Shown here: piece by piece, positions 52,382 to 60,057 of the stretch
Layout: each line of letters begins with the position of its first letter
Position numbering within the stretch: the stretch's first letter is position 1
NCBI GenBank assembly: GCA_937893125.1
Contig: CALBHW010000037.1
Location: 4,818-68,817, forward strand
Length of the DNA: 64,000 nt
Source of the DNA: an uncultured Clostridia bacterium
GTDB lineage: Bacteria > Bacillota > Clostridia > Christensenellales > UBA1242
Direction: 5' to 3'
Translations under genes and position numbers: made by a program
Notes under the pieces: model-generated
Seen by the model: only the letters and a program-made list of their open reading frames with translations
Told to the model about the DNA's origin: nothing
Database searches by the model: none

Positions 52382-54109
52382 ATGAAATATTATAAGGAAA
52401 CTGAAATGTTAAAAAACACCTTTTTAAAAGAAGGTGACTACAAGAGTACAAAAGAAGTTTTTGAAAGGATAGCAAGGTTGGCGCCAGACGCACAAATTCT
52501 TGCCGAACTTGATAGTCATAGAAAAATTGTCTATCACACGGCAAAAGACCTTTTAGAAGATGTGGAAAGTTTTGGCGATGGGCTTATAGCGTTGGGGCTG
52601 AAAGGAAAACATATCGCTCTTCTTGCTGAAAACTCCTACAAATATTTTGTAACCGATGTCACAATCGTTGGAGGAGCGGGGGTTATTAGTCCAATCGACA
52701 AAGATGCAAAAGAAGATTTACTCGAAACACTCCTTAAAAAGTGTGATGCGGAAGTTGTTATATGTTCTGCCTATCTTGTTCCAAAAATAAGAGATGTCGC
52801 TAAAAAGGTTGAAAAAATAAAAACTATTATCACAATCGACAAAAAAGTTGATGAGCTTGCAACATTTGACGAAATTCAAAAATTGGGAAAAGAAGAATGT
52901 AATGCGGGAAAGTATAGGGCTCTTGAGCCAAATCTTGAAGATGTTGCGGAAATAATTTTCACATCTGGCACGACGGGGGCAAATAAAGCAGTTATGCTTA
53001 CTGGTAGAAACCTTGCGACAAATATGTCTAATTGTCTTGATGTTATTCGCGGGTCGAAGAAAAACAATACATCTATGTCTATTCTTCCAATGCACCACGC
53101 GACCGAAATTTATACGCACATTATGCCACGTGTTTCGGCAGGTAGGCTAACATACATAAACGGCAGTATGAAAGATATGATGATAAATATGAAGATTTTT
53201 AAGCCTTATATCATAACCGTCGTTCCAATGGTTGCAAACGCTTTTTACAAAACGATTTGGCAAGAAGCAAGAAAACAAGGCAAGGAAGAAAAGCTCAAAA
53301 AAGGCATAAAACTTTGCAAAATGTTAAATAAATTTGGCATTGACGCGACGCATAAATTGTTTAAAGACCTTTTTGCCCCATTTGGTGGGAATTTGCAACA
53401 AATAGTTTGTGGCGGAGCGCCACTTGACCCAGAAGTTGTGTCGGGAATGCGAGACCTTGGTGTTTATATAATAAACGGTTTTGGAATAACGGAGTGCGGA
53501 CCGCTTGTTTCTATGAATGCGGACACTTTGGGCGATTGTGCGTCGATAGGAAAGGCTTGCCCAAGACTGGAAGTTAAAATTTTTGAACCAGACGAAAACG
53601 GAATCGGCGAACTTTGCGTAAAAGGACCAAGTGTTTCAAAAGGCTACTACAAAGACGAAGAAGCAACAAAACAAGTTTTTGATAAAGATGGCTTTTTTCA
53701 TACGGGCGACCTTGCGCGCCAAAATAAAAAAGGCGAATTGTTTTTGGCGGGACGAAAGAAGAATCTTATTGTACTAGATAGCGGAAAAAATGTCTATCCA
53801 GAAGAACTTGAACAAGCAATTGTTACAAATCTAAGATATGTAAAAGATACAATGGTTTTTGAAGAAGATTGCGAAATTAAGAACGAAAAAAAGAGACTTA
53901 TTTGCGCGGAAATCTTTTTGAGCGATGAAAAAATAGACGATGACGAAGTTATAAATGATTTTAGAAAACTTAATCAAACTCTTGCTCCATATAAAAGAAT
54001 TTCTTATGTGGAAATTTTGGACAGCGACTTTGAGCGCAACGCGTCAAGGAAAATTATGCGCAAACCCGCGCTTGCTAGACACAAAAAGACGGGCGGACTT
54101 GTAATTTAA
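52382..54109 (+). CDS. acyl-adenylating ligase (acyl-CoA / acyl-ACP synthetase-like)
   Basis: This 575-residue member of the ANL superfamily activates a carboxylate as acyl-AMP and passes it to a thiol. The P-loop TSGTTGANKAV starts at Thr194. GFGITECGP (residues 366-374) is the A5 motif, HTGDLA and GRKKNLIVLDSGKNVYPEE are the A7/A8 motifs with the hinge, and Lys557 (RNASRKIMRKP) is the likely A10 catalytic Lys. The overall sequence is closer to long-chain fatty acid ligases than to amino-acid adenylation domains, so a fatty acid substrate is the best guess. AAGGAG lies 8 nt before the ATG. Its neighbours suggest that the acyl group goes to the downstream carrier protein rather than to CoA (inference). 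Confidence 0.9.
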   Translation: MKYYKETEMLKNTFLKEGDYKSTKEVFERIARLAPDAQILAELDSHRKIVYHTAKDLLEDVESFGDGLIALGLKGKHIALLAENSYKYFVTDVTIVGGAGVISPIDKDAKEDLLETLLKKCDAEVVICSAYLVPKIRDVAKKVEKIKTIITIDKKVDELATFDEIQKLGKEECNAGKYRALEPNLEDVAEIIFTSGTTGANKAVMLTGRNLATNMSNCLDVIRGSKKNNTSMSILPMHHATEIYTHIMPRVSAGRLTYINGSMKDMMINMKIFKPYIITVVPMVANAFYKTIWQEARKQGKEEKLKKGIKLCKMLNKFGIDATHKLFKDLFAPFGGNLQQIVCGGAPLDPEVVSGMRDLGVYIINGFGITECGPLVSMNADTLGDCASIGKACPRLEVKIFEPDENGIGELCVKGPSVSKGYYKDEEATKQVFDKDGFFHTGDLARQNKKGELFLAGRKKNLIVLDSGKNVYPEELEQAIVTNLRYVKDTMVFEEDCEIKNEKKRLICAEIFLSDEKIDDDEVINDFRKLNQTLAPYKRISYVEILDSDFERNASRKIMRKPALARHKKTGGLVI

Positions 54110-54136
54110 TTTTTGATTTAATAAAGGAGAAGAAAA

Positions 54137-54376
54137 ATGAAAGAATTAAAGCAAATTATTAGTGATTATGTCGGTGTGCCTGCTGACGACTTAAATGAAA
54201 ATACGAGCCTTGTAGGCGACATCGGGATTGATTCCTTTGGGCTGGTGTCTCTTATTTGTACACTTGAAGACACATTTGAATGTAATATCCCAGACTACGA
54301 ACTATCGTCGTTTCAAACTCTAAACGACTTATCGTCATATCTTGCGAAAAATAGTACTGTTTTTGTGGCAGCGTAA
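54137..54376 (+). CDS. acyl carrier protein
   Basis: This 79-residue acidic four-helix carrier protein has the phosphopantetheine attachment site at Ser33 in DIGIDSFGLVSL. It lacks the exact DSL of the fatty-acid synthase ACP (DSF here), which suggests a dedicated rather than housekeeping carrier. AAAGGAG precedes the ATG. It is the last gene of the three-gene operon after the condensation protein and ligase. No phosphopantetheinyl transferase or thioesterase is present in the window. Confidence 0.93.
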   Translation: MKELKQIISDYVGVPADDLNENTSLVGDIGIDSFGLVSLICTLEDTFECNIPDYELSSFQTLNDLSSYLAKNSTVFVAA

Positions 54377-54411
54377 AATTTTATTTGATTGCAAATTGTT
54401 TTGTGAGAAAC

Positions 54412-54451
54412 AGTGTTAAAACACTTTAATTTTAGGTTTTACGACCTAAAA
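54412..54451 (+). terminator. tandem hairpins after the ACP gene
   Basis: AGTGT/ACACT (54412-54425) and TTTTAGGT/ACCTAAAA (54430-54437 and 54444-54451, 6-nt loop) follow the ACP stop. The second is followed by AAGATTTTTT, so it may terminate. The remainder of the gap up to 54668 is AT-rich, with nothing convincing. Confidence 0.4.
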
Positions 54452-54668
54452 AAGATTTTTTATGACAAAAAGTTTTGATTTTATGTAAAAAGTCTTTATA
54501 ATTAAAAGGTAAAGTTTAAAGAATTTTTATTTGCCTTAAACTTTTCTATTTTATTGTGTATAACATATAAAATGTAATTTTAAAACTCAAACAAATTGCA
54601 ACTTTTTAATGCTAATTTTGTAAAAATCGAATTTGATAATAAAGAAATATAAAAATTAGGGAGAGAAA

Positions 54669-55046
54669 ATGGATATTTTTTGCAAAATAATTAAGGGGGA
54701 AAGCCCTTGCTATAAAATTTACGAGGACGACGATGTATTGGCATTTCTTGATATTTCACAAAAGTATTTTGGGCATACTTTGGTTGTGCCTAAAAAGCAT
54801 TTCGCTAATACTCTTGATTGTGATGATGAAATTTTAAAAAAGGTTATTTTAGCAACCAAAAAAATAGCGAAACATTATGTCGATGATTGTGGCGTGTCAG
54901 GTGTGAATATTTTAAACAACAACGGGAAAGAAGCGGGGCAAATGGTCGAACATCTTCACTATCACATCATTCCACAAGGGAAAGAGTGTAAGGGTAAAGA
55001 AAAAATGGATTTTGTTGAGCAACAAAAGATTTTGAAACTTAATTAA
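54669..55046 (+). CDS. HIT-family nucleotide hydrolase
   Basis: This 125-residue histidine-triad protein is of the Hint/HinT-like branch that hydrolyses nucleoside phosphoramidates or acyl-nucleotides. The triad is His95, His97 and His99 in EHLHYHIIP, preceded by LNNNGKEAGQ. GHTLVVPKKH and FLDISQKYFGH are also typical. The length is normal for bacterial HIT proteins. GGGAGAG precedes the ATG. It is apparently monocistronic with a terminator at 55276. HIT proteins can clear acyl- or aminoacyl-adenylates, which would fit the ligase next door, but that link is speculation. Confidence 0.92.
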   Translation: MDIFCKIIKGESPCYKIYEDDDVLAFLDISQKYFGHTLVVPKKHFANTLDCDDEILKKVILATKKIAKHYVDDCGVSGVNILNNNGKEAGQMVEHLHYHIIPQGKECKGKEKMDFVEQQKILKLN

Positions 55047-55088
55047 ATTTTTTCTATTATTTTGACTGCTAGTAAATGTAATAAATTG

Positions 55089-55173
55089 ATTTTAGCACGA
55101 CTAAAATTTTGACAAAGGTGAGATTTTAACTGAAAGAGAAAATGTAAAAAACTGATTTTAGCGTGACTAAAAT
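55089..55173. repeat. duplicated hairpin repeat downstream of the HIT gene
   Basis: Two near-identical 20-nt elements start 66 bp apart. Each is an inverted repeat ATTTTAG-n5-CTAAAAT (55089-55107, loop CACGA; 55155-55173, loop CGTGA). Flanking bases are also similar (TGTAA upstream of both). They could be a binding-site pair or a small dispersed repeat. Confidence 0.5.
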
Positions 55174-55275
55174 GTCTAATTAAATATTACAAAAAGTTTT
55201 TTAGATAAGCCTATTTTGTTTTAGTAGAAGAAAAAACTATCTAGTAAACTTTCAGTAAGGTTATATATGTATTTT

Positions 55276-55308
55276 AAAAGGTTGTCTTTTTTGAAGGACA
55301 ACTTTTTT
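55276..55308 (+). terminator. intrinsic terminator after the HIT gene
   Basis: AAAAGGTTGTC (55276-55286) pairs with GACAACTTTTT (55297-55307) with one G-U pair and a T-run. It lies 230 nt past the HIT stop, with the duplicated hairpins in between. Confidence 0.75.
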
Positions 55309-55412
55309 AATAACACTAAAATTTTAAAAAACTCACAAATTTAGATAAAAATGACGGGAAAACTAAAGAAATTCTATCTTTTAAGACAAAAATAAACAAA
55401 ATTTAGCACTTT

Positions 55413-55445
55413 TTGACGGAATAAATTTGTTAAGATGTTTATAAC
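55413..55445 (+). promoter_or_regulatory. candidate Spo0A-dependent promoter of spoIIE
   Basis: TTGACG (55413-55418) and TATAAC (55440-55445) are separated by 21 bp. That is too long for ordinary sigma-A promoters but is the spacing of Spo0A-activated Bacillus promoters such as spoIIE and spoIIG. The overlapping TGACGGA (55414-55420) matches the Spo0A box TGNCGAA at 6 of 7 positions. Confidence 0.5.
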
Positions 55446-55468
55446 AGTCTGGTTTAAAGGAGAGAGAA

Positions 55469-57781
55469 ATGAAAGAAGTCGCTTCTGAGCAATTGCCTAA
55501 GATAAATTGGCGGATATTTGTCAAATATTTTATTTATGCTGTCGTATTTTTTGTGGCTTTTCAAGCAAAGATTGTGGGGAAATACAGCCCGTGCTTTTAT
55601 GGGCTTTTGTTATCACTTGCTTTTTTAAGGGAAAATATTTTTACACTTTCGCTCTCATATATGACTGCACTTGCAATCAGTGATAGTAGTACATATTCAA
55701 TAATATTTGGTTTAATTTGTGTCGTGATGAGTGCGATTATAAGTATTTCGTACGAAAAAACTGGAAAGGTTCTTAAAGGGTGGCAGGCGTTAATTTATTC
55801 ATTGCTTGTCGGCGCTCCTTATATTTTTTTCGGTGCAAACGGAGTGACAAATGTCTATCGGTCAATTATAAATGTGGCACTTAACACAATATTTTGTCTT
55901 TGCTCATTAAACTTTTTAAGGACAATTCGTTCGCGAAAATTCAATCTCAATCTAAATGTTGACGAATCAATTTGCGGAATACTCATCATTATGATGCTTT
56001 TTTGCGGGTTGCAAAATATAAACATTTTGCCATTTGATATTGTAAAATTTGTTGGACTTGCGGTGGTTGTTTCGTCGGGAATAATCTTGCCACGCGGATA
56101 TGGGGTTGTTGTTGGCGTAACTATTGGGCTTGGCGCGTATATGTGTGGCGGGAGTTTGGAATACATAACACTTTTCAGTGTGCTGTCCGTTGTAAGCCTA
56201 CTTTTCCGCGACATAAACAAAATTTTTGGTGCTATTGCAATGCTTTTAAGCGATGTTGTGTTAAATCTCTTTTTGAACCTTTTTGGCGGAATAAATGTAT
56301 TTACCTTTATTCCGACCGCTCTTGTATGTTTGGCTCTTATTCTTATTCCAAAAACTTTTATAGATAAAGCAAAAACAAATTTGTTTATTGATAAAACTGA
56401 CAGTTCATTAAAAACCATTTTAAACCAAAACAAGCTTCAAACAAGTAAAAAATTGCTTTACACGGCGGAAGTCTTTTATGAGATGGACAAAAGTTTTAGA
56501 AAATTAGTCAAGGGCGGAATTGGCGAAAAAGACGCAAAAACTATGCTTTGTAGCGAACTTATCCGTTCGAATTGCGAAACTTGTCCAAATAAAACAAGGT
56601 GCCTTAAAGGTTACAACAATGATTTGAAAAAGATTTTTGACAATTTGATAAACGCGGGCTTTGAAAAAGGAAAAATAACTCTTGTTGACCTTCCGCAATA
56701 TCTTACAATGCGTTGCGTTAAACTAAACCAACTTGTAAGTTCGATAAACTCACTTTTAAACGATTACAAATCTTATGCAAAATTAAATTTGGATATTGAT
56801 AGTAGCAAACTTCTTGTCGCAGAACAACTAAAGGGCGTTTCACACATTTTAAATGAACTTTCAAAAGAGACAAGCCAAGTTGTGTCACAAGACGAAAAAC
56901 AACAAGCACTTATTAAAGAAAATTTGACCTATCAAGATATAATTCCAAGTGAAGTTGTATGTTTTGAAAAGGACGAAAAAACAAATGTTGTTTCTCTCCT
57001 TATTCGAACTATTGATTATGATAACGAAAAAATTTTAAAAGTAATAAATTCTGTCACAAATTCAAAAATGGTTTTAGATGAAATTTTGCCAAGTAGTGAC
57101 CAAACAATGACTTATGTTTCATATAAAACCGCCCCAACCTACGATATGGCGGTAGGGCTTGCGCACACCATAAAGGGCGGAAGCGAGAAAAGTGGGGACA
57201 CGCACTCTTTTTCAAAATTATCCAGTGGAAAATTTATGCTTGCTCTATGCGATGGAATGGGATCGGGCAAAAAAGCGGGCGAAAAAAGTGAAACATCAAT
57301 CAATTTGATTGAAAATTTTTATAAGGCGGGCTATGATGATGAAACAATTTTATCCAGTGTCAATAAACTTTTAAATCTTACGAGTGAAAACGTTTTTACT
57401 GCACTTGATGTGAGCGTGATTGACTTAAAAAACGGCGAAGCGGATTTTATAAAGCAAGGGGCGACGGTTGGCTTTATCAAAACGGGCGATAAGGTCTCAA
57501 AAATTGAAAGTAGCGGGTTGCCGATGGGAATTTTAGAAAATGTAACACCGAAAGTAACAAAAACCGTTCTTTCTCCCGACGACCAACTCATAATGATGAG
57601 TGACGGTGTTGTTGACGCGCTTGGTGAAGATAATTTGCAAGAGTTTTTAAAATATGTCAGAACTAAAAGTCCACAAGAACTTGCCGACACTATTTTAAAT
57701 AGGGCAAAAGAAGTCCAAAAAAATTATCCAAACGACGATATGACTGTTATGGTTGGAAAATTGTATTACAATTGCGCCTAA
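55469..57781 (+). CDS. spoIIE: stage II sporulation protein E, PP2C-type phosphatase
   Basis: SpoIIE dephosphorylates SpoIIAA-P in the forespore to release sigma-F and also takes part in asymmetric septation. The protein has 770 residues (827 in B. subtilis). It has about ten N-terminal membrane helices (residues 15-310), a central regulatory segment with the conserved Cys cluster CETCPNKTRC (around 370), and a C-terminal phosphatase. Metal-binding motifs are DGMGSG (595-600), SDGVVD (711-716) and DDMTV (756-760). AAAGGAG precedes the ATG. tilS follows, as in Bacillus, where two small genes lie between. The promoter looks Spo0A-controlled. Confidence 0.95.
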   Translation: MKEVASEQLPKINWRIFVKYFIYAVVFFVAFQAKIVGKYSPCFYGLLLSLAFLRENIFTLSLSYMTALAISDSSTYSIIFGLICVVMSAIISISYEKTGKVLKGWQALIYSLLVGAPYIFFGANGVTNVYRSIINVALNTIFCLCSLNFLRTIRSRKFNLNLNVDESICGILIIMMLFCGLQNINILPFDIVKFVGLAVVVSSGIILPRGYGVVVGVTIGLGAYMCGGSLEYITLFSVLSVVSLLFRDINKIFGAIAMLLSDVVLNLFLNLFGGINVFTFIPTALVCLALILIPKTFIDKAKTNLFIDKTDSSLKTILNQNKLQTSKKLLYTAEVFYEMDKSFRKLVKGGIGEKDAKTMLCSELIRSNCETCPNKTRCLKGYNNDLKKIFDNLINAGFEKGKITLVDLPQYLTMRCVKLNQLVSSINSLLNDYKSYAKLNLDIDSSKLLVAEQLKGVSHILNELSKETSQVVSQDEKQQALIKENLTYQDIIPSEVVCFEKDEKTNVVSLLIRTIDYDNEKILKVINSVTNSKMVLDEILPSSDQTMTYVSYKTAPTYDMAVGLAHTIKGGSEKSGDTHSFSKLSSGKFMLALCDGMGSGKKAGEKSETSINLIENFYKAGYDDETILSSVNKLLNLTSENVFTALDVSVIDLKNGEADFIKQGATVGFIKTGDKVSKIESSGLPMGILENVTPKVTKTVLSPDDQLIMMSDGVVDALGEDNLQEFLKYVRTKSPQELADTILNRAKEVQKNYPNDDMTVMVGKLYYNCA

Positions 57782-58005
57782 AATGGAAATGTATCTTTAT
57801 TCAAATCTTTTAATAAATATTCATTTTTATTTTATTGAAATTTAGAGTAATAAGAGCTGATACAAAACAAACATTTTTCAATTTCGTTTAAAAATGTATT
57901 TTTTGATGCTTTTTTAACAAAAAATAATAATTTTAAAAAGAAAAGTGTTTTTGTTTTATTAAATTTTTAAATAAAAATTACGATTTAGTTGTAAAAAATA
58001 TGTAT

Positions 58006-58042
58006 AAAAATTCATTCTGTGTAATTACGGAATGAATTTTTT
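58006..58042 (+). terminator. intrinsic terminator after spoIIE
   Basis: AAAAATTCATTC (58006-58017) pairs perfectly with GAATGAATTTTT (58030-58041) around a 12-nt loop. It is 225 nt past the spoIIE stop, and the intervening DNA (57782-58005) is AT-rich without a supportable feature. Confidence 0.85.
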
Positions 58043-58118
58043 GGTTTAAAATAGAATTGTTTTAGTTAAAAATATATTAAATTTTTAGAAAAATATATAA
58101 AAAAGTTATATATTACTA

Positions 58119-58147
58119 TTGAAATTGTTTTTTAGTTAGTATATAAT
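58119..58147 (+). promoter_or_regulatory. promoter of tilS placing the start next to its ATG
   Basis: -35 TTGAAA (58119-58124), 17-bp spacer, consensus -10 TATAAT (58142-58147). Ten nt separate the -10 element from ATG 58158, and these hold no ribosome binding site. Confidence 0.65.
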
Positions 58148-58157
58148 TTGTATCGTT

Positions 58158-59501
58158 ATGGAAAATGAAGTTTTAGATTTTATTAGAGAAAATAACTTAA
58201 TTAAAGCGGGCGAGGTGATTGGTGTTGCTTGCAGTGGCGGGGCGGATAGCATGGCGCTTCTTAACATTTTGAACAATCAAAAGGAAGAACTTGATTGTGA
58301 AATTGTTTGTATCACAATTGACCATATGTTGCGTGGCGATAATTCTATCGGCGACGCTCTTTTTGTCAAAAACTTTTGTTCGGAGCACCATATTCCTTGT
58401 TGGAAGTTTTCGGTGGACGCAAGTAGACTTGCTGAAAGTAAGAAAATAGGTGTCGAAGAGGCCGCGAGAATTTCAAGATATGGCGTTTTTGAAAAACTTT
58501 TAAAAGAAAACAAAGTCGACAAAATTGCACTTGCTCATCACATTTCCGACCAAGCGGAAACAATTTTAATGCACATTTTGCGTGGGGCTGGACTAAACGG
58601 TGCTTGTGGAATGGAAGAAATTAGACAAGGCAATTATATAAGACCTCTTCTTGATACAAGCAAAGAAGCCATTATAAAATATTGTCACACGGAAGATGTC
58701 CCTTATGTTATTGACGAAACTAACGCCGACCCAAGTTATAATAGAAATTTCATTAGGAACCTTATTATGCCAGAACTTAAAAAAAGGTGGGAAGGTGTCG
58801 AACAAAATTTGGTTAATTTTAGCAAGGCGTGTAGGGAAGATAATCAGTTTATTATGTCACACGCAAGAGTTGACGGCGTGATAATTTCCGACAATGTCGC
58901 AAAAATTCCGCTTGCATATTTTCACTACGCACCAAGCGTAATAAATAGAATTATTTTCAGCACGCTTGAAAAAATTGGCGTCACAAAAGATATCGAAAGA
59001 AAGCATATTGAAATCATAAAAAATCTTGCTGAAAATGACAATGGAAAAAAAGTCTCGCTTCCAAACGGACTTTTTGCACAAAAAGAGTATGATTATTTGA
59101 CTTTATTTAAGGTCGAAAAGAAAGAAATCTTGGACGAATATCCTTTGGTTGTTGGAAAACTTGATTTTGCTGGGTTATATAATATAGTCGTTAAAAGAAC
59201 AAAAAAAATGGATATGGTTGACGGTACTCTTTTAATTGATGAAAAAAAGGTCCCAGAAAATGCAGTTTGGAGAACTAGAAGGGCGGGGGATGTTTTTACA
59301 AAATTTGGTGGTGGAAGTAAGAGCCTTAAAAACTATTTAATTGATAAAAAAATTCCAAATAGGCTTAGAGATTCTTTGGCTGTTCTAGCTGACGGAAAAG
59401 AAATTTTGTGCATTTTAGGCGTTGAAATTAGTGACAAAGTAAAAATTGACGAAAATACAAAATTTGCTTTGAGAATAGAAAAGAAAGAAATAAAAAAATA
59501 A
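58158..59501 (+). CDS. tilS: tRNA(Ile)-lysidine synthase
   Basis: TilS attaches lysine to C34 of the CAU-anticodon tRNA-Ile so that it reads AUA, an essential step. The protein has 447 residues, the normal length. The N-terminal PP-loop ATPase has SGGADS at residues 26-31, DHMLRG near 55 and AHHISDQAETILMHILRGAG near 127. DETNADPSYNRNFIRN is a TilS signature, and the C-terminal domain contains WRTRRAGD and LKNYLIDKKIPNRLRD. No downstream Met could serve as start before the PP-loop, and the start has no ribosome binding site with an almost absent leader. Bacillus hpt and ftsH, usual downstream neighbours, are missing here and replaced by the ger operon. Confidence 0.96.
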   Translation: MENEVLDFIRENNLIKAGEVIGVACSGGADSMALLNILNNQKEELDCEIVCITIDHMLRGDNSIGDALFVKNFCSEHHIPCWKFSVDASRLAESKKIGVEEAARISRYGVFEKLLKENKVDKIALAHHISDQAETILMHILRGAGLNGACGMEEIRQGNYIRPLLDTSKEAIIKYCHTEDVPYVIDETNADPSYNRNFIRNLIMPELKKRWEGVEQNLVNFSKACREDNQFIMSHARVDGVIISDNVAKIPLAYFHYAPSVINRIIFSTLEKIGVTKDIERKHIEIIKNLAENDNGKKVSLPNGLFAQKEYDYLTLFKVEKKEILDEYPLVVGKLDFAGLYNIVVKRTKKMDMVDGTLLIDEKKVPENAVWRTRRAGDVFTKFGGGSKSLKNYLIDKKIPNRLRDSLAVLADGKEILCILGVEISDKVKIDENTKFALRIEKKEIKK

Positions 59502-59522
59502 CTTTTTGGAAGATTTTTCCCC

Positions 59523-59556
59523 CCAAAAAAGTTGTCAACTTGTCAACATTTTTTGG
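59523..59556 (+). terminator. hairpin just after tilS
   Basis: CCAAAAAA-GTTG pairs with CAAC-ATTTTTTGG (59523-59556), and the loop side contains the direct repeat TTGTCAAC TTGTCAAC. The T-run lies inside the stem, so termination is possible but not classical. It is the first structured element of the 556-bp gap 59502-60057. Confidence 0.45.
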
Positions 59557-59625
59557 CTAACTCCAAAAAGTAAATATTTATAAGTTTTTATGAAAATTTA
59601 TGCAAAAATAAGGGAAAATGATGAG

Positions 59626-59724
59626 TTATCCACAAAAGTTATCCACTTATCCACATTTTTTGCTCAAAAACGGAAACAAAAGTGCTTAAATAAAGCACTT
59701 TTTTTATACCAAAAATGTGGATAA
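59626..59724. promoter_or_regulatory. cluster of four DnaA-box-like sites
   Basis: TTATCCACA at 59626-59634, TTATCCACT at 59639-59647, TTATCCACA at 59647-59655, and the inverted TGTGGATAA at 59716-59724. Three sites match the 9-mer consensus TTATNCACA perfectly and one has a single mismatch. Very AT-rich DNA lies on both sides (59560-59620 and 59730-59950). It could be a DnaA-binding regulatory or titration site, or part of an origin. Genes on both sides read in the same direction, which argues against a bidirectional origin exactly here. Confidence 0.6.
59678..59705 (+). terminator. intrinsic terminator inside the DnaA-box cluster
   Basis: AAAAGTGCTT (59678-59687) pairs with AAGCACTTTT (59693-59702), followed by T to 59705. 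It would end transcripts running on from tilS before the ger promoter. Confidence 0.8.
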
Positions 59725-59747
59725 CTTTTTTAAAATCTTTAAAAATG

Positions 59748-59767
59748 ACTTGATAAATATATCAAGT
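59748..59767. repeat. perfect 8-bp inverted repeat next to the DnaA-box cluster
   Basis: ACTTGATA-aata-TATCAAGT, followed by a T-rich stretch. It could be an operator or a second weak terminator. The remainder to 60022 is AT-rich with a G-rich patch near 59815-59828 and no supportable feature. Confidence 0.4.
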
Positions 59768-60022
59768 AGGTTTTTATTTGTCAAACGATTTTTAATAAAA
59801 ATTTTTAATAATTATGGGGGAGTGGGGGACAAAAAGTTAGGTAAATAAAGGCGATAATTTTTTGTATGATTTTTGAATTATTTTTTAAAATTTATTTTTG
59901 GACAAAGTGTTTAAAATTTATAAAAATACATAATTATTCATTTTTTTAGTTTGGTGTTATTTTTTGCATTGTTTTTATGAAAGGCAAGTTTAATTTTTTA
60001 GTAAAAAATAAAAGGCTTATGT

Positions 60023-60052
60023 CGAATAATTTTTGAAAGTTAAAACAAACTA
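60023..60052 (+). promoter_or_regulatory. candidate sigma-G (forespore) promoter of the ger operon
   Basis: -35 CGAATA (60023-60028), 17-bp spacer, -10 CAAACTA (60046-60052), compared with the Bacillus sigma-G consensus TGAATA and CATACTA: 5 of 6 and 6 of 7 matches. Germinant-receptor operons are normally sigma-G dependent. Only 5 nt separate the -10 element from ATG 60058. Confidence 0.55.
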
Positions 60053-60057
60053 TTTGT

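Noticed and set aside
59502..60057. Definite chromosomal origin
   Set aside because: DnaA boxes and AT-rich DNA are present, but dnaA/dnaN are absent and genes read in the same direction on both sides. Kept only as a DnaA-box cluster.
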